A DNA stretch of 64,000 nt from Ancylobacter koreensis (GCF_023016525.1 NZ_JALKCG010000001.1:1240001-1304000), one strand, 5' to 3'. Shown: positions 1 to 7,552, counted from the stretch's first letter. A program made the numbers and translations. Notes: generated from the sequence alone by a model not told the origin.

Positions 1-1371
1 CCGCGCGGCAACCGCAAGACCAGCTTGGCGGCGGCTCTCGCGCTGCTGCACACGATCGGGCCGGAGCGAGTACCGGGCGGTGAGGTGATATCAGCCGCGG
101 CCGACAGGAAGCAGGCGCGGCTCGCCTATGCCGAGGCGCTGGGGATCGTCCGCACCGTGCCGCAGGCTGCATCGAACACCCGCGTCGTCGACTACCGCAA
201 CCGCCTCACCTTTCCGCGCGATGGATCCTTCTATGAGGCGATCTCAGCGGATGCTGGCACACAGCACGGCCGCACGCCCGCCTTCGTTCTCGCCGATGAA
301 CTCCATGCCTGGCCCAAGCGCGACCTCTGGGACGTGCTGCGCTCCGGCCTGGTGAAGCAGAAGGGTTCACTGCTCATCGTCGCCACCACGGCCGGCCGGG
401 GGCAGGAGAATGTCGCCTGGGACATCGTCGACGATGCCCGCAAGGTGGCGCGCGGCGAGGTCGACGATCCCTCCATCCTGCCGATCCTGTTCGAAGCCGA
501 GCGCGACTGCGACTGGACGGATGAAGCGGTGTGGCACCGGGTGAACCCCGGCTTGGCCCTTGGCTATCCCGACATTGAAGGGCTGCGCCAGCTCGCCCGT
601 GAGGGACAACGGCGCATCGGCGATCGCGAGGCCTTCCGCCAGCTCAACCTCAACATCTGGCTTGATCACTCGGCAGACCCGTTCGTCGACATGGGCGTCT
701 ATGACGAGGGCGCCGGCGCGGTCGACCTCGAGCTGCTCGCCGGCGAACCGTGCTGGCTTGGCGTCGACCTCTCCTCCAATCACGACCTCACCGCCGTGGT
801 CGCCGCGTGGTGCGACGAGAAGGGCGGCTACATCGTCCACCCGTGGTTCTTCTGTCCGGAAGAGAACCTCCGTGTCCGTGCCGATCGCGACGGAGTGCCC
901 TACACCACATGGGCGGAACAGGGCTTCATCATTCCCACACCCGGCAACGTGGTCGACTTTCGCGCCGTCGAAGACACGATCCGCGATCTCTGCTCGCGCT
1001 ATGCCGTGCAGGAAATCGCCTTCGATCCGCACCTCGCCCGCAACATGCTCAACAACTTAGCTGAGGATGGGCTGCCGGCCGTCGAGATGCGGCAGGGCTG
1101 GGTGACCATGGCGCCGGCGGTAAAGGAGCTGGAGCGCGCCATTGTCGGGCGTCAGCTCGCCCATGGCGGGCACCCCGTCCTGCGCTGGTGCTTCGACAAC
1201 ATCGCCGTCCACACCGACAGCGCCGGCAACCGCATGTTCCACAAGGGCAAGAGCCGGGACCGGATCGACGGCGCCGTCGCCTGCGCCATGGCGGTTGCTC
1301 GAGCGAGCGCTGAGGGCGGGTCGAGCATATACGAGAGCGACGAGTGGTCGCCCGAGATGATGGTGCTTTAG
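1..1371 (+). CDS. Phage terminase large subunit (TerL), 5' end cut by the window
   Basis: This is the ATPase-nuclease of the phage DNA-packaging motor. The reading frame is open from base 1, so the start lies upstream; a Met at 25 falls inside a conserved motif and is not the start. The first residues, PRGNRKTS, look like the end of a Walker A-type loop. Residues near 95-103 (FVLADELHAW) are the Walker B/DE motif. The C-terminal half has the RNase H-like nuclease pattern with acidic residues in LGVDLSSNHD, EIAFDPH and SRDRIDGAVA. The protein ends naturally after SIYESDEWSPEMM. Unlike in a complete phage, the next genes are not portal or protease genes but cargo. Confidence 0.9.
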   Translation, partial: PRGNRKTSLAAALALLHTIGPERVPGGEVISAAADRKQARLAYAEALGIVRTVPQAASNTRVVDYRNRLTFPRDGSFYEAISADAGTQHGRTPAFVLADELHAWPKRDLWDVLRSGLVKQKGSLLIVATTAGRGQENVAWDIVDDARKVARGEVDDPSILPILFEAERDCDWTDEAVWHRVNPGLALGYPDIEGLRQLAREGQRRIGDREAFRQLNLNIWLDHSADPFVDMGVYDEGAGAVDLELLAGEPCWLGVDLSSNHDLTAVVAAWCDEKGGYIVHPWFFCPEENLRVRADRDGVPYTTWAEQGFIIPTPGNVVDFRAVEDTIRDLCSRYAVQEIAFDPHLARNMLNNLAEDGLPAVEMRQGWVTMAPAVKELERAIVGRQLAHGGHPVLRWCFDNIAVHTDSAGNRMFHKGKSRDRIDGAVACAMAVARASAEGGSSIYESDEWSPEMMVL

Positions 1372-1465
1372 CGCTGTTCACACGGTGGCTGCCAGGCGAA
1401 ATAGAGGTTGATTGTGGAGAGAAATGAGACCACATTCCCACATAACGGGATTTGGAGTTGATTCC

Positions 1466-2146
1466 ATGGCCGACGTGGATATGGGTGAGTTTATCGTCAG
1501 CGAGCTGACGGAAACGTTCCTTCGTGATTTTGACGAAGCTGCTCGTGCAGCGGGTCGGCTGGCGTTGGCCAAGGGGGCTGATCTCGATGTTACCGATCGC
1601 GATCGTTCCCGTGTTGTGGGCCAGATCCGCACCGCGGTGATCGAAAAAGGACTGCTCCGCGCTGCCGGTTCCGGCGGTTTTTCCGCGGCGGAGCGGGGTG
1701 CGATCGAAGGCACGGATCTTTTCGTCCATCAGGCGCACGCCAAGCTGGGGCGCGCGGTTGTCGTTCGTGCATCCATTTCAGTTCCGTCCACGCTGCCGGC
1801 GGCGAACAAGTCCCGCAAGAAGCTCGTAGAGCGCCTTAACCGCGTTGTGACCGCTACGGCCGATCTCTTCTCTCCCGCGGCGGTGCGGGAGCTCATCAAC
1901 TCTGTAGCGGTCTTCCTCCTCGTCTGCCCGGATCGCCGGCAGCCCGACGGCATCGGGGAAATTGCCGTCGCTATCGTCGATCATCGGCATGACAATTTTG
2001 TATTCTATGAGTCCCTCGAAAAGGTGCTGGCCCGGTATGCCCCGGCACCGGCGCCGGTTGCAGAACCGCCCCTTGTGCGCAAGCGGGCCGGCGCCTATCA
2101 GCCTCCCGAAGAGATTTTGCCGGACGACGATAAGAAGCACGGCTGA
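1466..2146 (+). CDS. Uncharacterised 226-aa protein paired with XRE-ImmA
   Basis: I do not recognise a family. I chose ATG 1466 because GGAG at 1454-1457 sits 8 bases upstream; an in-frame GTG at 1412 would add 18 residues without a clear ribosome site. The protein is soluble: an acidic helical N-terminus (DMGEFIVSELTETFLRDFDE), a mixed middle, a hydrophobic stretch (ELINSVAVFLLVCPD) and a Pro-rich charged tail ending PDDDKKHG. It lies 56 bp upstream of an XRE-ImmA gene on the same strand, so the two may be co-transcribed and act together, perhaps as regulator or substrate of the peptidase. The functional link is inference. Confidence 0.65.
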   Translation: MADVDMGEFIVSELTETFLRDFDEAARAAGRLALAKGADLDVTDRDRSRVVGQIRTAVIEKGLLRAAGSGGFSAAERGAIEGTDLFVHQAHAKLGRAVVVRASISVPSTLPAANKSRKKLVERLNRVVTATADLFSPAAVRELINSVAVFLLVCPDRRQPDGIGEIAVAIVDHRHDNFVFYESLEKVLARYAPAPAPVAEPPLVRKRAGAYQPPEEILPDDDKKHG

Positions 2147-2164
2147 TCATTTGTATCGCGTAGC

Positions 2165-2190
2165 GCCCCCGATGCAGCTGCTTCGGGGGC
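2165..2190 (+). promoter_or_regulatory. Perfect 8-bp stem-loop between the 226-aa gene and the XRE-ImmA gene
   Basis: GCCCCCGA (2165-2172) pairs with TCGGGGGC (2183-2190) around a 10-base loop. It ends a few bases before the GGAGG ribosome site of the downstream gene. No T-tract follows, so it is not a clear intrinsic terminator; it could stabilise the upstream message or modulate translation of the downstream gene. Confidence 0.4.
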
Positions 2191-2202
2191 TGGAGGGATT
2201 CT

Positions 2203-3399
2203 ATGCGCCCCGGAACTCCTGGCTTCATCGCGCGCCGCCTCGTAGAAGCGAGGGAGGCACGTAGCCTCAATAGGCAGCTTGCCCTCGGCAATTTGATCGG
2301 CAAGCCGTCCAGCACAATCTCTCGTTGGGAAACCGGCGAAGTCACGCCCGAGCCGGAGGCCCTGGACGCGCTCGCGCGAGCGCTAAACGTCCGCAGAAGC
2401 TATTTCCTCCGCCCGATGCCGGATCATGGCGGTGGCGCATTCTTCCTTCGTGCGCGGAAATCCGTGGAGCCTGCCGTCCAAGCTCGGGAACGAGCGCGGC
2501 TGCGTTGGGCGCAGGATATCTCGCTGGTGCTTCAGCACTACTACGATTTTCCAAAGTATGACGTGCCTGATTTCCTGCACGGCCGGAGCTACGCGTCTCT
2601 GGCTGACGAAGACATCGAAGCGATCGCGGGCGACTTGCGGGCACATTGGAATCTCGGAACTGGCCCTATCGCCAGCATGATCTCCGTGCTGGAGATGCAT
2701 GGGTTTGTTGTTGTCTATGATGTTGCCGATTCCGGTCGGCTCGATGGCGTCTGTAATTGGTCCCACGCAGATCAACGCCCCTATGTGCTCCTGGCGCGCG
2801 ATAAGGAATCGTTTTTCAGATCCCAGATGGACGCGGCGCACGAGATGGCGCACGCGGTCCTGCACCGGCTGCTTACGCAAGAGCAGTTCGAGCAGGATTT
2901 CGACCGCATCGAGAGCCAGGCCTTTCGGCTGGCAAGTGCCTTTCTGATGCCTGCGACCAGCTTTGCAGTTGAGGTTCGGCAACTGACTTTGGCGGGTTTT
3001 TTGGCATTAAAGGAGCGGTGGCGTTGTTCAGTTAAGGCAATGATCATGCGTTGCAGTGATCTCAACCTGATCGATAAGGCGGCTGCGACACAGTTGTATA
3101 AGCATTATAGCTTCAAAGGTTGGAATCGCGGGGAGCCGCTTGATCGTGAATGGCCTCGTGACAATCCGAAGTTGATGGCACGCGCCATTCGCGATCTTGT
3201 CGAGAGCGGCGCTAGGTCAAAGCAGGACTTGCTAGAGACCGAGTTTGTTATCTCTGCTCGCGACGTTGAGGATCTTGTTTCGCTTCCTAACGGCTGGTTC
3301 GATGCGAACGGCACCGTCGTTTCGCTTCCGCTCATCCGCAAGACATCGATAGCCAGCGGTGGAGACGTGGTGAGGTTCCCGCCCCGTGACGCATCTTAA
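2203..3399 (+). CDS. XRE-family HTH / ImmA-IrrE metallopeptidase fusion
   Basis: The 398-aa protein has an N-terminal Cro/C1-type helix-turn-helix (about residues 5-65, including GKPSSTISRWETGEVTPEPE). An ImmA/IrrE domain follows, with the zinc-peptidase motif HEMAH at residues 213-217. Proteins of this architecture regulate mobile elements; in ImmA of ICEBs1 and IrrE/PprI of Deinococcus the peptidase cleaves a repressor. The C-terminal 130 residues look like a family-specific extension. The ATG has a GGAGG site 8 bases upstream. It follows the 226-aa gene and precedes the ATPase/DUF4435 cassette, so it may control the cargo or element stability. The peptidase target is unknown; a repressor is the likely class. 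Confidence 0.85.
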   Translation: MRPGTPGFIARRLVEAREARSLNRQLALGNLIGKPSSTISRWETGEVTPEPEALDALARALNVRRSYFLRPMPDHGGGAFFLRARKSVEPAVQARERARLRWAQDISLVLQHYYDFPKYDVPDFLHGRSYASLADEDIEAIAGDLRAHWNLGTGPIASMISVLEMHGFVVVYDVADSGRLDGVCNWSHADQRPYVLLARDKESFFRSQMDAAHEMAHAVLHRLLTQEQFEQDFDRIESQAFRLASAFLMPATSFAVEVRQLTLAGFLALKERWRCSVKAMIMRCSDLNLIDKAAATQLYKHYSFKGWNRGEPLDREWPRDNPKLMARAIRDLVESGARSKQDLLETEFVISARDVEDLVSLPNGWFDANGTVVSLPLIRKTSIASGGDVVRFPPRDAS

Positions 3400-3585
3400 A
3401 GCACACCTCACGCCATGCCAGGACGGTGTGCGGCGCAACTGTACCGACAGCTGATTGCTGGCCGGCGGAGATCGGCGAGCCGCTGCACCGCGGCGCGTAG
3501 CCGCTCGACTTCGTCCTCCACCTCTATGAAATAGCCGAGATCATGTTACCGTTGCGGGGATCAGACTTGGGACCGGTACCAAAAT
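3400..3585. other. 186-bp gap with a possible degraded reverse-strand coding remnant
   Basis: No intact gene is seen. On the reverse strand, about 3405-3545, there is an open stretch without a usable start that reads like a coiled-coil tail (VEDEVERLRAAVQRLADLRR), perhaps the end of a lost phage gene. Base composition switches here from GC-rich to AT-rich, consistent with a recombination junction just before the ATPase cassette. Confidence 0.3.
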
Positions 3586-4950
3586 ATGACCGAATCTCCG
3601 AACGCTCATAACCGTCTAATAAATTTTAAAGTAATCGGACTATTTGGTGAGTTTACATATGAAATTCCTATTAATACCCAGCGGCACGTTACCGCTATTA
3701 TTGCCCCGAATGGCGCAGGAAAAACTATATGCCTGCGACTTATACATGGTCTATTCGGCGCAAAATGGTCTATTTTTTCTGAAACAGATTTTTCAGAAAT
3801 AAACTATGTTTTCTCCAACGGATACAAAGTTTTAATTAAAAAATCAGATTTGGGACCAAGTGAAGACGAAAATTCAGGCAGTGGTCCATTTACGATATTC
3901 GTAATATCAGCCGCCGGAACGCTAGAGGGTAAGTGGTCGCCGCGGGCGAATGACCAGCGAAGGCCGTTCCCTCTCGAAAGATATTTGCCGTTTGTTACTA
4001 GGTTGGGAGGGAATCGCTGGCGCCATGATCATTCGGGTGACGTTTTTAGCACGAATGATCTTCTTGAAATATACGGCGACGTCTTTCCAGATAATGTTAA
4101 GGATAATTTTTATGGCAAGAGAGACGAAGCGGTATCTAGAATAATCGGCAGCGTTGACTGTCGATTGATCGAGACGCAGCGCTTGCTGATATTGCGAGAT
4201 CAGGTTGGAGATCGTGCATATTATGGATCTACGAAGCCCATATCAACCTTAGCTATCACGCAAAAGGCCCAGAAGCTTAAAGACATTATTGCCCAGGAAA
4301 TCAGTCGTTACGCGACTCTATCTCAATTGCTAGATAGATCCTTTCCGCGGCGCGTTATCCAAAGTGGCAATTTCCTGACCCCTGAGCAGCTACAGGTCGC
4401 CCTGGAAGCTCTGGATGAAAAGAGGGCAGCCCTGACCGACGCGGGGATTCTCGACGTTGAAAGCGAAGCCACGGTTGAAATACCATCCGGCACCGTCGAT
4501 AGTGCTATTGCACGCGTTTTAAGTGTTTATATAGACGACACGAGGGATAAGCTCGCATCTCTAGACGCTATTCTGGCCAAAGTGCGGCTTTTTAAATCGC
4601 TTATTGATGAGAGATTCTCGCCAAAAGAAGTGAGAATTAGCAAAAAAAGCGGCGTCGACGTTATATTTCACGGAGATATTGTTCCTCTTGGCGGTCTTTC
4701 GTCAGGAGAGCAGCATCAGTTAGTGCTATTTTTTGAGTTGCTGTTTGAGATTGGGGGGAATTCTCTTATTCTTATCGATGAGCCGGAACTTTCTCTTCAT
4801 GTTTCGTGGCAAAAGAAATTTATAGCTGATTTGATGCAAATTATTAAGGTAAACAGTTTCGATGTTATTCTTGCCACTCATTCACCGCAACTCATAGGCC
4901 GTTGGAGTGATCTGGTGATCGAGCTTGGTCCTGTGGATGATGCGGAGTAG
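3586..4950 (+). CDS. ABC-type AAA ATPase, PARIS AriA-like
   Basis: This 454-aa soluble ATPase belongs to the ABC/SMC-like AAA group found in defence systems. Walker A is at residues 40-47 (APNGAGKT, Lys46). The signature LSSGE is at 371-375, Walker B with DEPE starts at Asp398, and the switch histidine is in ATHSPQ near the end. In PARIS, AriA forms an ATPase scaffold that holds and then releases the AriB effector on sensing phage anti-restriction proteins; I infer that role from pairing with the DUF4435 gene 10 bp downstream. No strong ribosome site precedes ATG 3586. Composition is far more AT-rich (around 40-45% GC by eye) than the surroundings, marking recent acquisition. A different AAA/DUF4435 defence pair is possible. 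Confidence 0.75.
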   Translation: MTESPNAHNRLINFKVIGLFGEFTYEIPINTQRHVTAIIAPNGAGKTICLRLIHGLFGAKWSIFSETDFSEINYVFSNGYKVLIKKSDLGPSEDENSGSGPFTIFVISAAGTLEGKWSPRANDQRRPFPLERYLPFVTRLGGNRWRHDHSGDVFSTNDLLEIYGDVFPDNVKDNFYGKRDEAVSRIIGSVDCRLIETQRLLILRDQVGDRAYYGSTKPISTLAITQKAQKLKDIIAQEISRYATLSQLLDRSFPRRVIQSGNFLTPEQLQVALEALDEKRAALTDAGILDVESEATVEIPSGTVDSAIARVLSVYIDDTRDKLASLDAILAKVRLFKSLIDERFSPKEVRISKKSGVDVIFHGDIVPLGGLSSGEQHQLVLFFELLFEIGGNSLILIDEPELSLHVSWQKKFIADLMQIIKVNSFDVILATHSPQLIGRWSDLVIELGPVDDAE

Positions 4951-4960
4951 GACCTGCGAA

Positions 4961-5827
4961 ATGCTGTCCATTGGCTCAGAATTGGATGAATACGACATTG
5001 CACAACAAGTAAGGCTCGAACGTCAAGCCCATAAGGGATCGTTTTTACTCCTAGAAGGTGCGGGAGACATCGATAAGCTCGAACCGTTTATTCAGCAGAA
5101 AAATTGTTCCATTATCAATTGCTATGGTCGAGGTAACGCGGTGGGGGCAATTGAGCTTCTGTATGATGAAGGCTTTGAAGGCGCGGTAGCCATCGTTGAT
5201 GCCGATTTTGACCGCCTTGTTGGTGAGGTCGAGGTGCATGAGGGCTTAGTTTACACCGCCGGCCACGATCTAGATATGGACTTCGTGAATTCGACGGCGT
5301 TCGATATTTTTATTCTTGAACAATCTAGCGTCGAGAAACTGAATAATCTTGGAGGTGTCGGGGCCATTAGAGAAAAACTCCATCTCGCAATTAAGCCTCT
5401 TTCGGTAACAAGATACATAAATGTTGTTGGAATTATAAATTTTAAACTGTCGGATGTATTTATTGAGTGCTGTTGTATCGAAGGGCATGCGAAACCTGAG
5501 CGTATTGTTGCTGCGATATTCAACGGAAAGGCACCGGATACATCGCGTGATGAAATGCTTATAAATTTAATAGAGCGTCACTCGCGGCAATCATTCGATT
5601 ATAATCAGCTCACAAACGGTCACGACTTCATAAGGTTATTGGGGATGTTTATGCAAAGCCAAATTGCAGAATGGCTTCCGTATTTTTGTACCGAGAAAAA
5701 TATTATGGCTGAGATTTGTAGACGAATGTCTGACGATTATTTTTGCAAGCTTGCTATATTTCGGAATATCCGGGAGTGGGAGCTGGAATCCGGCAAATAC
5801 AATATATTCCGAGCCGATCTTAACTGA
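4961..5827 (+). CDS. DUF4435 / TOPRIM-like protein, PARIS AriB-like effector
   Basis: The 288-aa protein begins at ATG 4961, with AGGA at 4949-4952 formed by the stop region of the ATPase gene, so the two are probably translationally coupled. In-frame starts further upstream (TTG 4925, ATG 4937/4940) lack a good ribosome site. It shows DUF4435/TOPRIM hallmarks: a beta strand ending in an acidic residue (FLLLEGAGD, Glu32) and a later acidic cluster (AIVDADFD). In PARIS, AriB is a TOPRIM nuclease that cuts host tRNA when released, causing abortive infection. That activity here is inferred. The gene shares the AT-rich composition of its partner. Confidence 0.72.
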   Translation: MLSIGSELDEYDIAQQVRLERQAHKGSFLLLEGAGDIDKLEPFIQQKNCSIINCYGRGNAVGAIELLYDEGFEGAVAIVDADFDRLVGEVEVHEGLVYTAGHDLDMDFVNSTAFDIFILEQSSVEKLNNLGGVGAIREKLHLAIKPLSVTRYINVVGIINFKLSDVFIECCCIEGHAKPERIVAAIFNGKAPDTSRDEMLINLIERHSRQSFDYNQLTNGHDFIRLLGMFMQSQIAEWLPYFCTEKNIMAEICRRMSDDYFCKLAIFRNIREWELESGKYNIFRADLN

Positions 5828-6058
5828 TCGACGTGGCGTGTCATCTGCCTCCCCTCTCTCTTGGTCTCAACCAATCAGATATCACCAATTCTAATTGCCA
5901 TCGCGTCATACCCATGGCAGCACGAGTCGCTTCGAAGCCGCGCGCTAGGCTCATTGCCGTTTTCGTCGACGAAGGCCTCCTTGAGCGCGCGTTGGGTCGC
6001 CTCCACCGCGCGGGACCTCAGCTCCTCGCAAGCGCCTCTCGCGAGACAGGCGCGCCGA
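5828..6058. other. 231-bp stretch with a decayed reverse-strand gene
   Basis: There is no intact gene. On the reverse strand, two frames read like one small protein broken by a frameshift: IGAPVSREALARS in one frame and CEELRSRAVEATQRALKEAF in the next, continuing VDENGNEPSARL. There is no canonical start in the second frame. It would be the last gene of the small operon that begins with the XRE gene at 6834. This is a reading of coding-like text only. Confidence 0.3.
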
Positions 6059-6316
6059 TCACAGAAGGAGTTGTTGGCGCACTATGTTATTCGAGACGCC
6101 GTGATTCTGGACGTAGACTTCGCTGCGAGAACTTCGTGTCACATTCGTATAAATTTCGGCTCCGAGGGCATAATTATCCGACCAGAAAATGCTATCTCCA
6201 ATCTCCCAGTCAGAGTCGGAGAGTAGCTCGACAATTGTGTATCCATCATCCTCGGTGAGGATGGCAACCATTCCCCGAGCCGGGTTAAACGCAGAAATGA
6301 TACCTGATCTCGCCAT
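6059..6316 (-). CDS. Small conserved-looking hypothetical protein, 85 aa
   Basis: Unrecognised family. ATG 6316 is chosen because GGAAGA lies 5-8 bases upstream; a Met 14 codons earlier has no such site. The protein is a single compact beta-rich unit (for example MVAILTEDDGYTIVELL and EIGDSIFWSDNYALGAE, then VYVQNHGV), the kind of small fold that binds nucleic acid or protein. It begins 11 bp after the stop of the frameshifted gene at 6328-6575, so all belong to one reverse-strand operon headed by the XRE gene. Confidence 0.6.
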   Translation of the reverse strand: MARSGIISAFNPARGMVAILTEDDGYTIVELLSDSDWEIGDSIFWSDNYALGAEIYTNVTRSSRSEVYVQNHGVSNNIVRQQLLL

Positions 6317-6327
6317 GTTTCTTCCGA

Positions 6328-6575
6328 TCAGCAGTCTGGCCAGCCGCGAGCTCGCCAATATCTGTTAATTTCACTTTCAAACCGGCCTTCGACAATATGG
6401 CGTGGCGCTATTTTCGAACGAAATTCAAGGTATTGGTTGTACCCTTTGTTCTCGATCCACGCGCGAAAGCTAGGAAACTAGGATAGTTTCCGACCTTCTT
6501 CACGTACCCAGTTTCGTTCATCCACTCAATGGCGAGATGCCTGATCACTCTCTCAGCTTCAGCCTTTAGCGCCAT
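6328..6575 (-). pseudogene. Small gene broken by an 8-bp imperfect tandem duplication (79 aa if repaired)
   Basis: ATG 6575 overlaps the end of the upstream XRE gene by 17 bases and has AGGAAAG as ribosome site. The first frame reads MALKAEAERVIRHLAIEWMN and on to GNYPSF, then runs off into a short wrong frame. The correct continuation (FRAWIENKGYNQYLEF and on to RARGWPDC) is in another frame. On the plus strand the break is AAAGCTAGG (6466-6474) followed by AAACTAGG (6475-6482). Removing one 8-base copy restores a continuous 79-residue protein. The function is unknown. Gene order and coupling say it was once translated with the XRE regulator. Confidence 0.65.
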
Positions 6576-6834
6576 CAGGCTTTCCTTTTTTCAATCGAAC
6601 GCCTGGCCCTTCGCCATTTTCATCGACGAAGAGGACGCCGGCGCTCTCTAGGGCAGCCTGGATCGCCTCGATGGTGCGGGGCAGTAGAACCTCGCCCTTC
6701 TCCAGCCGCGTGATCGTGTCGATCGAGACGCCGGCATGCTTCGCGAGGTCGCGCACACCCCAGCCGAGCGCGGCTCTGGCCATCCGGCATTGAACGGCTA
6801 ACATAAGTACAGTGTCCTGATTTCCTGTTGACAT
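6559..6834 (-). CDS. XRE-family transcriptional regulator, 91 aa
   Basis: This is a small Cro/C1-type DNA-binding protein: helix-turn-helix CRMARAALGWGVRDLAKHAG with the following recognition region VSIDTITRLEKGEVLLPR, then the tail typical of this family (ALESAGVLFVDENGEGPGVRLKKG). ATG 6834 is used; ATG 6804 is an equally plausible start, and both have AGGACA-like sites about 10-13 bases upstream. It is divergent from the 175-aa gene at 6898, and the 60-bp gap carries a perfect inverted repeat over the promoter, so autoregulation and repression of the divergent gene are likely. It heads a reverse-strand operon of small genes. Confidence 0.8.
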   Translation of the reverse strand: MSTGNQDTVLMLAVQCRMARAALGWGVRDLAKHAGVSIDTITRLEKGEVLLPRTIEAIQAALESAGVLFVDENGEGPGVRLKKGKPDGAKG

Positions 6835-6857
6835 ACTGGCTTCTGTCCTGCTATCAG
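6828..6857 (+). promoter_or_regulatory. Sigma70-type promoter for the divergent 175-aa gene
   Basis: TTGACA at 6828-6833 is followed after an 18-bp spacer by TATCAG at 6852-6857, about 40 bp before the start at 6898. The -10 box lies inside the inverted repeat at 6844-6861, so a bound repressor would block RNA polymerase. Confidence 0.5.
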
Positions 6858-6861
6858 GACA
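6844..6861. promoter_or_regulatory. Operator: perfect inverted repeat TGTCCTG-N4-CAGGACA
   Basis: The two 7-base arms are 6844-6850 and 6855-6861. A further TGTCCTG half-site lies at 6813-6819 near the XRE start codon. The size and symmetry fit a dimeric XRE repressor, most simply the product of the adjacent 6559-6834 gene. Confidence 0.6.
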
Positions 6862-6897
6862 ATGCACTGAAATCAGTTCTATCACAGGAGCACGCAC

Positions 6898-7425
6898 ATG
6901 GGCACCCATGTCCGCGAACGGGAAAGCTATATCCCGGAATACGTGATGGTCGAGCAGTACCGGATTCGTCAGCGGGCAGAAGCTGCGATCGAGGGCCTGC
7001 TGGCCTTGCTTGATGAGCTCGAGGATCCCGACCTCGAGCCGGACAACGACGATGAGCCAACAATGGGGTGGTGCGAGGGGGCAGCTGGGTATGGTCTCTG
7101 CCCGACGTTGGCCGACGAGTGCGAGGACGGCGGCGACGCTGAGCATTCGCTCGGCTGGCGCGAGCAGATGGCCGGCCGGGGACAGTGCCACACGCACGTC
7201 GACGACGGGGAGGATGACGACCCGCGTGAATACACTGCGCTGGAAACTCGCGGGCGCGGATTTTTCCGTTCGGGCCCTGACGATGCCGAAGACGCCAACG
7301 ATGCCGGGTGGGACACGGCGGACAGCGAGCCGAGCCTCGGCGCACCCGAGGCCGATTCGCTAACCCTCTCTCAGATCGGATGGGCGCGTGGTGCCGGGGA
7401 CGATCTGGAAAGTGGGGTCATCTGA
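6898..7425 (+). CDS. Acidic hypothetical protein with repeated S/T-x-G-type motifs, 175 aa
   Basis: The function is unknown. The N-terminus (MGTHVRERESYIPEYVMVEQYRIRQ in part) and a helical segment (AEAAIEGLLALLDELEDPDLE) are followed by a very acidic region with three variants of one motif: DDEPTMGWCEG, DAEHSLGWREQ and DSEPSLGAPEA, about 35-70 residues apart. Proteins of this look are common as orphan genes in alphaproteobacterial phage-like regions. No enzyme motif is seen. It is transcribed from the operator-controlled promoter shared with the XRE gene. A stem-loop follows at 7435-7462. Confidence 0.6.
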   Translation: MGTHVRERESYIPEYVMVEQYRIRQRAEAAIEGLLALLDELEDPDLEPDNDDEPTMGWCEGAAGYGLCPTLADECEDGGDAEHSLGWREQMAGRGQCHTHVDDGEDDDPREYTALETRGRGFFRSGPDDAEDANDAGWDTADSEPSLGAPEADSLTLSQIGWARGAGDDLESGVI

Positions 7426-7434
7426 CACGATTCT

Positions 7435-7462
7435 GGGTCCGATAACCTTCCTTATCGGACCC
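7435..7462 (+). terminator. Strong stem-loop after the acidic protein gene
   Basis: GGGTCCGATAA (7435-7445) pairs perfectly with TTATCGGACCC (7452-7462) around a 6-base loop, 9 bp after the stop codon. No T-run follows, so it may act with Rho or as a 3' stabiliser rather than as a classic intrinsic terminator. Confidence 0.45.
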
Positions 7463-7552
7463 CAGGCCCAGAGGGGGAAGCGCACTGCCGATAGGGCATG
7501 GATCGTGTGCCGAGGCCGCAAAATGCACTACTGTGGGACAGAGCATCCACTT

